A DNA stretch of 64,000 nt from the NCBI GenBank assembly GCA_021442155.1, contig CM038215.1, positions 272,531,014 to 272,595,013 on the forward strand. Reading direction: 5' to 3'. The notes under the pieces were generated by a model. It was not told the DNA's origin. It searched no databases and worked only from the letters and a program-made list of their open reading frames with translations. The position numbers and the translations under genes are program-made. Position 1 is the stretch's first letter. Each line of letters begins with the position of its first letter. This document shows, piece by piece, positions 10,005-21,606 of this stretch. The DNA is from Cymbidium sinense. Taxonomy: Eukaryota > Streptophyta > Magnoliopsida > Asparagales > Orchidaceae.

Positions 10005-11735
10005 GAAAAAATAGCAAGTGACATTAAGCAAGTTGCTAAATATGTGCTTGGAGAATCAAAAGGAAAAGATTCTTTTAATAAGAATAGTTGGTGGTGGAAT
10101 CAGAGTGTGCAAGAAAAGATAAAAAATAAGAAGTATTGTTATAAAACTTGGTTTAGATGTAAAAACTCAGAGAATTGGGAAAGATATAAAGTGGCCTGTA
10201 GAGATTCTAAGAAAGCAACATATGATGCCAAAATTTTAGCTTTTAGTGATTTATACAATAGATTAGATACCAAAGAAGGTGAAAGATATATGTATAAGTA
10301 AGCCAACCAAAGAGATAGGAGAAGTAAAGACATAGTTCAAGTGAGGTGTATTAAGGATGATAATAATAAAATGCTTTTTTTAGAAAAGGATTTTGAAAAT
10401 AGGTGGATGAGGTATTTTGATAAACTTTTCAATGAAGGATCTGAAAGTAAGATTGATTTTACCAACTTTAATACCCTAAACAAAAATAGATAATTTCATT
10501 TTTATCATCATATTAGTAAATCTGAAGTTTGTGAAGCTTTAAAGAAAATGAAATGTGGAAAAATAGTAGGACCGAATAATATTCCAATAGAAGTGTGGAA
10601 ATTTTTAGGAGATCAAGGAATTTCTTGGTTTACAAATCTTTTAATGCTATTTTAAAGACTAAAAGATGAAGGATGAGTGGAGAAAGAATTTGTTGATTTA
10701 TATTTAAGAATAAAGGTGATGCACAAGAGTGTGAAAATTATAGAGGAATTAAGTTAATGTGCCATACATTAAAATTATGGGGGAGAGTAATTGAGCATAA
10801 GTTACGATGTGATACAGAAGTTTCAAAAAATCAGTTTGGTTTTATGCTAGGTAGATCTACTATGGATGTTATACATTTGTTAAGGGGTTTGATGGAGAAG
10901 CATAGAGAAAGTAAAAAGGATCTACATATGATATTTATTGATTTAGAGAAAGCTTATGATAAAGTTTCAAGAGATGTTCTTTGGAGAGTTCTATAACAGA
11001 AAAAAGTTAATATTGGTTATATTCAAGTCATTAAGGATATGTACTAGAGGCATTTGTGTCCAAACATAAGGAGGTTTGACAAAATATTTTCCTATTTGGT
11101 TATTACATCAAGGATTTATCTTTTACTTTAGTTAAGGATGTTCTTACTAGGCATTTACAAGAAGATGTACCTTGGTGTATGCTTTTGCTAATGAAATTCT
11201 TCTTGTTGATAAGACTAGAGGGAGTCCAACAAACTTGAATTATGGAAGTCAACAGAGTATAAAGGTTTTCATTTAAGTAGATCTAAAATTGAATATATGG
11301 AGTGTAATTTTAGTTGTAGAAGTTCTAGTGGTAGTGTTGTGATATTAGGTGAACAAGTCATTTAATTGAGCATTTGATATTTAGGATCTATTGTTCAAAA
11401 TGATGGTGAAATAGATGGAGATGTTATTAGTAGAATTCAAGTTGGATGGTTGAAGTGGAGGAATGCATATGGCCTATTATGTGATAGAAAAGTTCCACTT
11501 AAACTTAAGGAAAAATTTTATAAGATGGTGGTAAGACCTGCAATGACTTATGGTGCAGAATATTGGCCAATAAAAGAGAAGCGTAAGACTAAGTTAAGTG
11601 TTACAGAGATGAGGATGCTTAGGTGGATGAGTGGCTTTACTCTTAGAGATAGAATGCAAAATGAGTATATTCGGGAAAAGTTGGAGTAGCTCAGTGGTAG
11701 ATGATTTAGTTCAGATGGTTTATAGCGTACCATAT
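10005..11735 (+). pseudogene. RTE LINE reverse transcriptase domain
   Basis: The frame 10044-10301 is the linker between endonuclease and RT (WWWNQSVQEKIKNKK, KATYDAKILAFSDLYNRLDT). RT begins near 10530 with VCEALKKMKCGKIVGPNNIP. The frame 10757-10996 has [20 protein letters not shown] and [20 protein letters not shown], with the first catalytic Asp. The catalytic box reads FANE at 11184-11195 where FADD is expected, so both Asp positions are changed. The frame 11450-11689 is the C-terminal part ([36 protein letters not shown]). Frame shifts separate the pieces. Confidence 0.88.
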
Positions 11736-12479
11736 TTAGTTTTATTTATTTTAGTTTTATTTTATATTTTTGTTTAATTTAGTTTATTTATTTTAGTTTT
11801 ATTTATTTTAGTTTAGGTTTTTTATTTTCATTTACTTTTTTAATTTATGTTTAAGTTTATTCTTATTTTTTAGTTTAGTTTTATTTTATTTTTCCTTTTA
11901 TGTTTAAGATTTACTTTTTATTTTTAGGTTTTGGAGGTTTTTATTTTATTTTTTTAAGTTTAGGTTTTAGGTTTTTATTTTAGGTTAATTTTTAGGTTTT
12001 ATTTTTCAGATTATTTTATTTTATTTAGTTTAGGGTTTATGTTTAGTTTATTTTAGGTTTAGGTTTAGGTTTTATTTATTTTAGTTTAGTTTATTTTTAT
12101 TTAGGTTAAGGTTTATTTTACTTTGTTTATTTTTTTGGTTTAGGTCTTTTAGTTTAGGGTTTTAATTTTTAATTTTATTTTTAGGTTTATTTTAGGTTTA
12201 GGTTTTATTTAGTTTTATTTTATTTTATTTTAGGTTTATTTTGTTTTATTTTATTTTATTTTTTTACTTTTAGGTTTATTTTTTAGTTTGTTTAGGTTTT
12301 TATTTATTTTATTTTAGTTTAGTTTTACTTTTTTATTTTATTTTTTCTACGTTAAGGTTTACGTTTAGGTTTAGGTTTAGGTTTTACTTTAGGTTTTATT
12401 TTTTGTTATTTTATTTATTTATTTAGGTTTAGGTTTTTTTAATTTTTTTTTAGGTTTTATTAGTTTAGGTATAGATTTC
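11736..12479 (+). repeat. T-rich satellite block, right of the LINE
   Basis: TTTA/TTTTA/TTTAGG words follow in the usual order. The block ends with landmark B-like sequence (AGGTTTTATTAGTTTAGGTA, about 12452) before a telomere-like block. Together with 8362-8903 it may be one T-rich block split by the LINE, though the total length suggests extra material. Confidence 0.85.
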
Positions 12480-12720
12480 AAAGTTTTTTGTGTTTAGGGT
12501 TTCGAGTTTAGGGTTTGGGGTTTAGGGTTTATGGTTTAAGGTTGTAGGTTTTAGGGTTTAGGTTTAGGGATTAGGGTTTAGGGTTTAGGGTTTAGGGTTT
12601 AGTGTTTAAGGTTTTAAGGTTTAGGGTTTAGGGTTTAGGCTTTAGGGTTGTAGGTTTAGGGTTCAAGGTTTAGGGTTTAGGGTTAGTTTTAGGGTTTAGG
12701 GTTTAGGGCTAGGGTTTTTT
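12480..12720 (+). repeat. Telomere-like block
   Basis: Degenerate TTTAGGG with several perfect consecutive heptamers near 12560-12600 and GGTTGTAGG variants. G strand on +. Confidence 0.92.
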
Positions 12721-13590
12721 TTATTTGTTTCAATTTTTTATTTTTATGTTTTATTTTAAATTAAGTTAACTCATATGTTTAAGTTTATTTAATTTATTTA
12801 GTTTATTTTTTATTTATTTCAATTATTTTATTTTTTATTTTTGTTTAGGTTTATTTTTATTTTTATTTAGTTTAATTTATTTCTTTTATGTTTATTTATT
12901 TTAGTTTAGGTTTTTTATTTTAGTTTACTTTTTAGGTTTAGGTTTAGGATTATTTTTTAGTTTAGTTTTATTTTTATTTACTTTTTGGTTTAGGTCTTAT
13001 TTCATATTCTAGGTTTAGGTTTAGGGTTTATTTTTTTTTAACATTAAGGTTTTAGGTTTTTATTTTAAGTTTTATTTTTTATTTTATGTTTTATTTTTTA
13101 GTTCAGGTTTAGCTTTATTTTTAGTTTATCTTATTTTATTTAGGGTTTAGCTTTAGGCTTAAGTTTAGGTTTATGTTTTTTTTTTTATTTTAGTTCAGTT
13201 TATTTTTTTTAGGTTTAGGTTTATTTTATTTTTATTGTAGGTTTAGGTTTTATTTATTTAAGGTTTTGGTTCCATTTTCTATTTATTTTTAGGCTTACTT
13301 TTTAGGTTTAAAATTTTATTTAGTTTTTATTTATTTTATTTTAAATTTATTTTATTTTTCTTGTAGGTTTAGTTTTTATTTCATTGAGGTTTTTTATTTT
13401 TTTTATTTAGTTCAGGTTTTTATTTATTTTATTTTAGTTTAGTTTTAATTTTTTATTTTATTTTCTTCTTAAGTTTTGGTTTAGGTTTTAGTTTATGTTT
13501 TTATTTTATTTTATTATTTTATTTTATTTTAGTTTAGGTTATTTATTTATTTTTTTTTAAGTTTTATTTAGTTTAGGTTTAGCTTTCTAG
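12721..13590 (+). repeat. T-rich satellite block, near full length
   Basis: The block starts with landmark A (AAATTAAGTTAACTCATATG, about 12757) and ends with landmark B (AAGTTTTATTTAGTTTAGG, about 13558, then TTTAGCTTTCTAGC). Internal order follows the other T-rich blocks. About 0.85 kb. Confidence 0.88.
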
Positions 13591-13794
13591 CTTTTTAGGG
13601 TTTAAGGTTTAGGGCTTAGGGTTAGTTGAGGGTTTAGTGTTTAAGGTTTAGGGTTTGGGGTTTATGATTTAGGGTTTAGGGTTAAGGGTTTAGGGTTTAG
13701 GGTTTAGGTTTTAGTGTTTAGGATATATGGTTTAGGGTTTAGGTTTTTGGTCTAAGGTTCAGGTTTTAGTTTATGGTTTAGGGTTTTTGTTTTA
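13591..13794 (+). repeat. Telomere-like block before cassette 3
   Basis: Degenerate TTTAGGG, ending in the T run next to the cassette 3 UTR (TTATTAACAGAGAACAAATTC on the + strand, about 13791). Confidence 0.92.
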
Positions 13795-14241
13795 TTAACA
13801 GAGAACAAATTCAAATTCAACATTTCTTATTTTTGATTTCATTAACCAAGTAACACACCGAGTTTTTTAAGACATAAATAATGACATAGATCAAAAAATG
13901 AGCATGCATAGATCAAAGCCCTGATAGAGGCATCTCTATGTAAAGACATATTTAGCGGTGATCGGATCTAGCATTCTTCAATTTCTCCAGTTCCCATCAG
14001 AACCACCCCTGCCTCTCGAGTAGTGGGATTCACCATCATATCCGCAATCTCTCCCTCAGCCACCACTATGATTGTAACCTACATCGCTCATTCAGCCTTC
14101 ATAATAATAATTGCTTCAACCACCACCTCAATATCCACTAGCACCTCTAGATCTACCACCACCACTGATAGCTTATTCTTCACCTCAGATCTAGATTGAC
14201 TAGTTGATGGTGATGTTCCTGCCATAAATGTTCTACCCATT
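13795..14241 (-). pseudogene. Glycine-rich RNA-binding protein, last exon and 3' UTR (cassette 3)
   Basis: On the - strand the exon begins at 14241 with AATGGGTAGAAC (NG, stop, N), keeps GRNITIN, and degenerates through the glycine-rich tail. The end is well preserved: GYDGESHYSRGRGGSDGNWR, then Asn and a TGA at 13978-13980. This is the typical SRGG...NWRN terminus of GRP7-like proteins. The 3' UTR (13795-13977) has the usual landmarks. Stops in the RRM end and the tail exclude function. Confidence 0.87.
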
Positions 14242-14955
14242 CTTAGGGTTTAAGTTTATTAGGTTTTAAAGTTTAGGTTTATTTTTTAATTTATTTAGTT
14301 ACTTTAGATTTAAGTTTAGGGTTTGAGGTTTATGGTTCAATTTTAGGGTTTAGGGTTTACGTTTTTAGGGTTTAGTTTAGGGCTAGTTTAGGGTTTTGGG
14401 TTTTAGAGTTTGGGTTTTAAGGATTAGGGTTTAGGGTTAAGGTTTAGGGTTTATGGTTTAGGGTTTAGGACTTAGTGTTTAGGCTTTAGGGTTTATGATT
14501 TTGAGGGTTTAGGGTTTATGGTTTAGGGTTTAGGGTTTAGTGTTTTTGGTTTAAGGTTTAGGTTTATGTTTAGGGTAGGTTTAGGTTTAGTAGGGTTTAG
14601 TCTTAGGGTTAGCTTATGTTTAGTTTAGATTTAGGTTAGGGGTTTATAATTTAGGTTTAAACTTTAGGTTTAGTTTTAGGGTTTAGGTTTTTAGGTTTAG
14701 TTAATTTAGGTTTAGTTTAGCTTTAGGGTTATTTTAGGTTTAGTTTAAGTTTTAGGTTTTCTTAGTTTAGGGTTTAGGTTTAGGTTTATTTAGTTTAGTT
14801 TTCTTTAGGTTTAGGGGGGTTTAGGTTTTAGGGTTTTATGCTGGGGTTTAGGGTTTAGGGTTTTAGGGGTTTAGGGTTAGTTTAGGTTTTGGGTTTTTTT
14901 GGGTTCAGGGTTTAGGATTTAGGGTTTAGTATTTAGGTTTTGGGTTTAGGGTTTA
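14242..14955 (+). repeat. Long telomere-like block
   Basis: About 0.7 kb of TTTAGGG, TTTAGG and TTTATGG units starting directly at the exon edge. It is one of the longest telomere-like stretches here. Near 14580-14820 TTTAGG hexamers and GTTTAGGTTTA units dominate over heptamers. Confidence 0.92.
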
Positions 14956-16740
14956 GGTTTTTAAATTTAAACTTTAGGTTTATTTTATATAGTTTATTTT
15001 TATTTTTTATTTATTTTATTTAGGTTATTTTATTTTATTTAGTGTAGTTTATTTATTTTAGGTTTATTTATTTTAGTTTATGTTTTAAATTTAGTTTATT
15101 TTTTTAGGTTTAAGTTTAGGTTTTTTGTTTATTTTAGTTTAGTTTTATTTTTATTTTATTTTTAGGTTTAGGTTTATTTTTTATTAAGTTTAGGTTTAGG
15201 TTTATTTTATTTTTTTTTTAGTTTAGTTTTAGTTTTATTTTAGGTTTATTTTTAGGTTTTAATTTTTAGTTTAGGTTTTGGTTTATTTTTAGTTTATTTT
15301 AGTTTATTTAGATTATGTTTTAGGTTTAGTTTATTTTAGGTTTAGGTTTAATTTTTATTTATTTTAGTTTAGGTTTAGGTTTATTTTATTTTTTTTATTT
15401 TAGGTTTAAGTTTTTTTTTTAGTTTAGGGTATAGGTTTTATTTTTTTTTAAATTTTTTGCTCTTATTTTTATGTTGAATTTTTAGGTTTAAGTTTTATTT
15501 AGTTTTTATTTTATTTTATTTTAGGTTTATTTTATTTTTTTTACTTTTAGTTTTTATTTAATATAGGTTTTTTTATCTTTAGGTTTATTTTAATTTATAG
15601 TTTAGTTTGTGTTTTTATTTATTTTGTTTTATTTTAGTTTTTATTTTTTATTTTATTTTATTTTTATGGTTAGGATTATGTTTAGGTTTTTTATTTTATT
15701 TTATTTTATTTTATTCATGTTTATTTTTTTATTTATTTCATTTTTAGATTTTTAGGTTTTTAGGGTTAAGGTGGTAGGGTTTAGGGTTTGGGGTGTAGAC
15801 TTTCGGCTTTAGTGTTGTAGATTTTATGGTTTAGGGTTTAGGGTTTAAGGTTTAGGGTTTAGGGCTTAGTGTTTTAGGGTTTAGGGTTTAGGGTTTAGGG
15901 TTGAGGGTTTAGGGTTTAGGGTTCAGGGTTTTAAGGATTATGGTTTATGGTTTAATGTTAGGTTTTTTTTTAAAAATTTTTTTATTTTTATTTTAAATTA
16001 AAAAAGGTAGGTATATATTTATTTTATTTATTTTATTTATTTAGGTTTATTTTATTTATTTAATTTAGTTTATGTATTTTAGGTTTATTTATTTTAATTT
16101 AGGTTTAGGGTTAGGCTTATTTTTTTTAGTTTTATTTTATTTGTTTTTTATGTTTTTTTGGTTTTATTTTATTTTAGTTCTAGGTTTAGGTTTTTTATTA
16201 TATTTTTTTAAGTTTAGGTTTAGGTTTTTTATTTTAGGTTTATTTTAGGTTTATTTTTTAGTTTAGGTTTAGGTTTATTTTAGTTTATTTTATTTTATTT
16301 AGGGTTTTGGTTTAGGTTTAGGTTTAGTTTATTTTAGGTTTAGGTTTATTATTTTAGTTTAAACTATTTTAGTTTAGGTTTATGTTTATTTTACTTTTAT
16401 TTTAGGTTTATGTTTTTTTTAGTTTAGGGTTTAGGTTTTTATATTTATTTTTAGGTTTTATTTTAGGTTTAGGATTTTATTTAGTTTTATTTAATTTTAT
16501 TTTTGGTTTTCTTTATTTTAGGATTAGCCTTTATTTTATTTAGGTATTTTAGTTTTTTACTTTAGTTTAAATTTTTATTTACTTTATTTAATTTTAGTTT
16601 TTATTTATTTTTAATTTTTAAAGTTTAAGTTTAGGTTTAAGTTTTAGTTTAGGTTTTTAATTTATTTTATTTTTTTATTTTATTTATTTCTATTTAATTT
16701 TGGTTTAGATTTTTTTTATTTTATTTTTTTGGATTTTTTT
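14956..16740 (+). repeat. Two T-rich blocks around a short telomere-like block
   Basis: The first T-rich block is 14956-15750 (landmark A degenerate at about 14961), followed by TTTAGGG at 15751-15965. A second T-rich block starts after TTTTAAATTAAAAAAGGTAGG (about 15990) and runs to about 16740. Order and words match other T-rich blocks. Confidence 0.85.
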
Positions 16741-16990
16741 AGTTTAGGTTTAGGGTTTAGGGTTTAGGGTTAGTTGAGAGTTTAGAATTTAAGGTTTAGG
16801 GTTAGTTGAGGGTTTTGAGTTTATGGTTTAAGGTTTAGGGTTTAGGTTTTAGGGTTAAGATTTAGAGTTTATAGTTTTAGGGTTGTTAAGGGCTTATGGT
16901 TTTTAGGATTTAGGGTTTAAGATTTAGGGTTTAGGTTTTAGGTCTAGGGTTCATGTTTTAGTTACAGCTTAGGGTTTTTAGTTTTTCATT
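16741..16990 (+). repeat. Telomere-like block before cassette 4
   Basis: Degenerate TTTAGGG with GTTGAGGG variants, ending in a T run at the UTR. Confidence 0.9.
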
Positions 16991-17374
16991 TTTTTTAACA
17001 GAGTACAAATTCAGATTCAACATTACTTTTTTTTTATTTCATCAACCAAGTAACATACCACATTTTCTAGGACACAAGCGATGACATAGATAAAAAATGA
17101 GCACACATAGAACAAATTAAAGACCCTATAACTATGTCTCTATCAAACATAGTTCCATATGCAAGGATGTTCTTTGGTTTCTCTCCATAATCACTGCCTC
17201 TCAAGTTAGGATCCACCATCATATCCCCGATCTCCATCCACCACCACCATGGCTATAATCCCTTCCATAACCAACCACCTTACCACCATTTTACCTCATC
17301 CCCCACCATTGATAGCGCCATGCTCTCCTTTTCTAGGCCGGTTAAGTGATGTTCACCGTCAGGTTCTACCCATT
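16991..17374 (-). pseudogene. GR-RBP last exon and 3' UTR (cassette 4), eroded
   Basis: The 3' UTR is recognisable (AACA...GTACAAATTCAGATTCAAC, ACACAAGCGATGACATAG, ATGAGCACACATAGA). The exon (about 17165-17374) starts at the standard edge, AATGGGTAGAAC on the - strand, and has a glycine-rich stretch with GGTGGTGGTGGATGG and GGATATGATGGTGGATCC (GYDGGS). The NWRN end and the stop codon are lost (GGAGAGAAACC remains). Several deletions shorten it relative to cassettes 1, 3 and 7. Confidence 0.8.
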
Positions 17375-17640
17375 CTTAGGGTTTAAGATTAGGTTTAGGT
17401 TTATTATGTTTTAGGGTATTTGTTTATTTTTGAATTTATTTAGTTACTTTAGGTTTAGGTTTAGGTTTTGGGGTTTAGGGTTTAGGGTTTAGCGTTTAGA
17501 GTTAGGGTTTAGGGTTTAGGGTTTAGGGTTTAGGGTTTTTTAGGATTTAAGGTTTTGGATTGTAGGTTTAGGGTTGTAGGTTTAGGGTTTAGGGTTTAGG
17601 GTTTAGTGTTAGTTTTAGGGTTTGGGGTTTAGGGCTTAGG
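17375..17640 (+). repeat. Telomere-like block after cassette 4
   Basis: TTTAGGG repeats directly adjoining the exon edge, up to landmark A. Confidence 0.92.
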
Positions 17641-20600
17641 TTTTTTTAAAAAAAATTAAGTAAACTCATATGTTTAGGTTTAATTATTTTATTTAGTTTA
17701 TTTTCATTTAGTTTAGTTTATTTTAATTTTTTATTTATTTAGTTTGTTTATTTATTTTAGTTTAGGTTTTTATTTTAGTTTATTTTACGTTTAAGTTTAG
17801 GTTTAGGTTTATTTTTTTTAGTTTAGTTTTTTTTTTTTGTAGGTTTAGATTTTATTTTTATTTTTAAGTTTAGTTTAGGTTTTATTTTATATTTTATGTT
17901 TTGGTTTTAGGTTTATATTTTAGGTTTATATTATTTTTTATTTTTTAGTTTGGTTTATTTTTTATTTTGGTTTATTTTATTTTATTTAGTTTAGGCTTAG
18001 TTTATTTTAGGTTTAAGTTTAGGTTTTATTTATTTTAGTTTAATTTATTTTATTTTAGGTTTATTTTTATTATATTTTATTTTAATTTTTGGTTTAGATT
18101 TTTTTTAGTTTAGGGTTTAGGTTTTATTTTTTAGGTTTATGTTTTTATTTAGTTTTTATTTTATTTTATTCTTAGGTTTATTTTATTTTTTAGTTTAGTT
18201 TAGGTTTTCTTTATTATTTTTTTAGATTATTTTATTATTTTTTATTTTAGGTTTGGGTTTAGTTTTAGTTTATTTTTATTTTATTTTATTTATTTATTTA
18301 AGTTTATTTTATTTTTTATTTTATGTTTTATGTAGTTTCTTAGGAGGTTTAGGGTTTAGGGTATAGGGTTGGGTTTAGGGTTTAGGTTTTAGGGCAGGGT
18401 TTAGAGGTTTAGGTTTAGGGTTTAAGGGTTTAGTGTTTAGGCTTTAGGTTTAGGATTTTAAGTTTAGGTTTATCCTTTTAGTTAGTTTAGGGTTTATTTA
18501 TCATTTAGGCTTTAGGGTTTATTTTAGGGTTTTAGTTTAGGTTTAGTTGGTTTAGGGTTTAGTATAGGGTTTTATAGTTAGGTTAGGATTTAGTTTAGGG
18601 TTTAGTTTATGGTTTAGGGGTGGTTTTTTTAGGGTTGTATTTTGGGTTTAGGGTTTAGGGTTTAGGAATTAGGTTTAGGGCTTGGGTTTTTTAAAAAATA
18701 AGTAATAGTTTATGTTTATTTTATTTATTTATTATTTATTTTAGGTTTATTTATTTTTTATTTTTTTGTTTAGTTTATTTTTTTTTAGGTTTAGGTTTAG
18801 GTTTATGTTTAATTTTTAGGTTAGGTTTATTTTTTTATTTTATTTTTTTAGGTTTTTTATTTATTTTTTAAATTTAGTTTTGGTTTCATTTTAGGTTTAT
18901 TTTAGATTTTATTTTTTAGTTTAGGTTTAGGTTTATTTTAGTTTATTTTTATTTATTTAGTTTAGGGTTTAGGTTTAGTTTATTTTAGGTTTTGGTTTAG
19001 GTTTATTTATTTTGTTTAGGTTTAGATTTATTTTATTTTATTTATTTTAGGTTTAGGTTTTAGTTGATGGTTTAGAACTTATTTTTATTTATTTTAGGTT
19101 TATTTTTAGGTTAGGTTTTTATTTAGTTTTATTATATTATATTTTAGGTTTACTTTATTTATTTTTTATGTTTAGTTTCTATTTTATTTAGGTTTATTAT
19201 CCTTAGGTTTATTTTATTTTTTTTAGTTTACTTTAGGTTTTTATTTATTTTATTTTGGTTCAGTTTTTATTTCTTTTTTTTCTTTAGGTTTACGTTTAGG
19301 TTTAGGTATAGGTATTAGTTTGGCTTTTACTTTATTTTATATTTTTATTCTATTTTGGTTTAGGAATTTTATTTTTTTTATTTTATTTATTTTGTTTAAG
19401 TTTAGGTTTTTAGGTTTTTAGGGTGTAAGGTTTAAGGTTTAGTGTTTGGGATTTAGGGCTTAGGGTTTAGGGTTGTAAACTTTAGGGATTAGGGTTTAGG
19501 GTTGTAAGTTTAGGGTTTTTTTATTTGTTTTTTTTTTTTCATTTTTTTTAAATTAAGTAAATATGTAGATTTAGGTTTATTTAGTTTACTTAGTTTATTT
19601 TTTTATTTATTTTAGTTTATTTTATTTTTATTATTTAGGTTTATTTTTATTTTATTTAGTTTTAATTTATTTTAGGTTTATTTATTTTAGTTTATTTAGG
19701 TTTAGATTTTTTAGGTTTATTTAGTTTAGTTTAATTTTATTTTATTTTTAGGTTTAGGTTTTATTTTTATTTTTAGGTTTATGTTTAGGTTTTTTATTTT
19801 ATTTTTTTAGGTTGAGGTTTTAGGTTTTATTTTAGGTTTCTTTTTAGGTATTATTTTTTAGTTTAGGTTTATTTTTAATTTATTTTGTTTTGTTTAGTTT
19901 AGGTTTAGGTTTAAGTTTAGTTTATTTTAGGTTTAGGTTTTATTTATTTTAGTTTAGTTTATCTTATTTTAGGTTTAGTTTATTTTATTTTTTTATTTAG
20001 GTTTAGTTTTTTTTAGATTAGGGTTTAGGTTTTTATTTTTATTTATTTTTAGGTTTATTTTTTTAGGTTTAGTTTATAGTTTCTTTAATTATATATTTTA
20101 GGTTTATTTTTTTTTAGGTTTAGTTATTATTTTATTTACATTTTTAATTTTTTTAGTTTAGTTTAGAGTTTTATTTATTTTATTTTAATTTAGTTTCTAT
20201 TTTTTATTTTATTTTTTTTAGGTATAGGTATAGGTTTAGGGTTAGGTTTTAGTTTATGTTTTTATTTTATTTTATTTTTTTTAATTTTTGTTTAGGTTTT
20301 TTTTTAATTAATTTTATTCTTAGTTTTATTTAATTTAGATTTAGGTTTTTAGCTTTTCAAGGTTTAGGGTTTAGGGTTTAGGTTTTAAGTTTTTATTTTA
20401 GGTTTATTTTTTATTTAGTTTAGGTTTAAGTTTATTTTAGTTTATTTATTTTATATAGTTTTTGGGTTTAGTTTATTTATTAGGTTTAGGTTTTATTTAT
20501 TTTAATTTAGTTTATTTTAATTTTGGTATATTTTATTTATTTATTTTATTTTATTTTAGGTTTAGTTTTATTTTTTTTAGGTTTTGATTTTATATTTTAT

Positions 20601-20900
20601 TTATTTTTTTGGTTTTATTTTTTAGGTTTATTTTTTAGGTTTATGTTTTTTATTTTATTTTATTTTTGTTTATTTTATTTTTTATTTATGTTTATTATTT
20701 ATTTAGGTTTTTTATTCTTAGGTTTATTTTTATTTTTTAGTTTAGTTTAGGTTTTTATTTATTTATTTTTATTAGTTTATTTTATTTTATTTTTAGGTTT
20801 AGGTTTAAGTTTTAGTGTAGGTTTTTACTTTATTTTTTTTATTTAGGGTTAGGTTTTTTTTAATTATTTTATTTTTAGGATTTACTTTATTTAGGTTTAG
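17641..20900 (+). repeat. T-rich satellite blocks with short telomere-like spacers
   Basis: Landmark A occurs at about 17648 (AAATTAAGTAAACTCATATG), a weak form at about 18690, and again at about 19545 (AAATTAAGTAAATATGTAGG). Telomere-like spacers lie at about 18345-18680 and 19415-19515. Landmark B occurs at about 19390 and 20325. From about 20370 an extra partial T-rich block follows to 20900. An apparent 75-codon ORF at 20523-20750 is only a translation of TTTA words. Confidence 0.85.
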
Positions 20901-21214
20901 TTTTTAAGGTTTTTAGGGTTTAGGGTTTAGGGTTTTACATTTTAGGGTTTAGGGTTTAGTGTTTAGGCTTTAGGGTGTATGGATTTTATGATTTAGGGTG
21001 TAGGGTTAGCTTAGGGCTTAGGGTAAGTTTAGGTTTTAGGGTTTAAGGTTTAGGATTTAGGATTAAGGGTTTAGGGTTTTTAAGGTTTAGGGTTTAGGGT
21101 TAGTTTAGGGTTTAGCATTTTAGGTTTAGGTTAGTTTAGGGTTTAGGGTTTAGTGTTTAGGGTTTAGGGTTTAGGTTTAGGGTTAGTTTTAGTTTAGGGT
21201 TTAAAGTTTTTGGT
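20901..21214 (+). repeat. Telomere-like block before cassette 5
   Basis: Degenerate TTTAGGG ending at GGTTTATTTTTTTGGAGAAC, the start of the cassette 5 UTR. Confidence 0.9.
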
Positions 21215-21606
21215 TTATTTTTTTGGAGAACAAATTCATATTCAACATTTCTTCTTTTTATTTAGTCCAAGTAACACCAAGTTTTCTAAGACATTATGAC
21301 ATAGATAAAAAAAATGAGCACGCTGAGCAAATCAAATGCTAAATCTTGTCTATTAGTTAGTTAGTAGATTGATTGATTTCTTTAGTTTCTAGTTCCCATC
21401 AACCACCTTCAGTAGCGGATCCACCATCATATCCCGATCTCTCGCTCACCACACCATTTAACCTCCATTGCTCCTCGCCTCCATAATATATTTTTTCTCC
21501 ATATCATTAGCGACTCAGATCCCCCCACCACCAATGGCCTCGCCTTCTCCTCCATCACTAGATCTAGGCTAGCTGGTTGATGGTTCTATCATAGGTTTTG
21601 CCCATT
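21215..21606 (-). pseudogene. GR-RBP last exon and 3' UTR (cassette 5), eroded
   Basis: UTR landmarks are shortened (GAACAAATTCATATTCAAC, AAGTTTTCTAAGACA, then ATGACATAG with the ACAAGCG word missing). The exon (about 21385-21606) begins at AATGGGCAAAAC on the - strand and holds a few glycine-rich words (GGTGGTGGGGGGATC). CA or CAC pairs are repeatedly lost relative to the other cassettes, so the frame is scrambled. Position and edge agree with the other cassettes. Confidence 0.75.

Larger units (their letters stand above)
8904..11735 (+). mobile_element. RTE-clade LINE (non-LTR retrotransposon), decayed
   Basis: About 2.8 kb of non-satellite sequence inserted in the array. It encodes, in several frames, an apurinic-like endonuclease followed by a reverse transcriptase in the order and style of plant RTE elements. 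Base composition changes abruptly at both ends. The 5' leader (8904-9161) contains GGATGTTAAAAGTGGAGGGT and GCGTCCCCTGGAAGTGGCG. No clear target-site duplication or 3' tandem tail could be recognised, because both flanks are low-complexity T-rich DNA. Multiple stops and mutated catalytic residues show it is inactive. Confidence 0.88.

Noticed and set aside
20523..20750. 75-codon + strand ORF rich in Phe, Leu, Tyr and Ile, looking like a membrane protein
   Set aside because: It is a translation of TTTA/TTTTA satellite words; a similar ORF at 44980-45201 arises the same way. No start context, no family, no conservation beyond the repeat.
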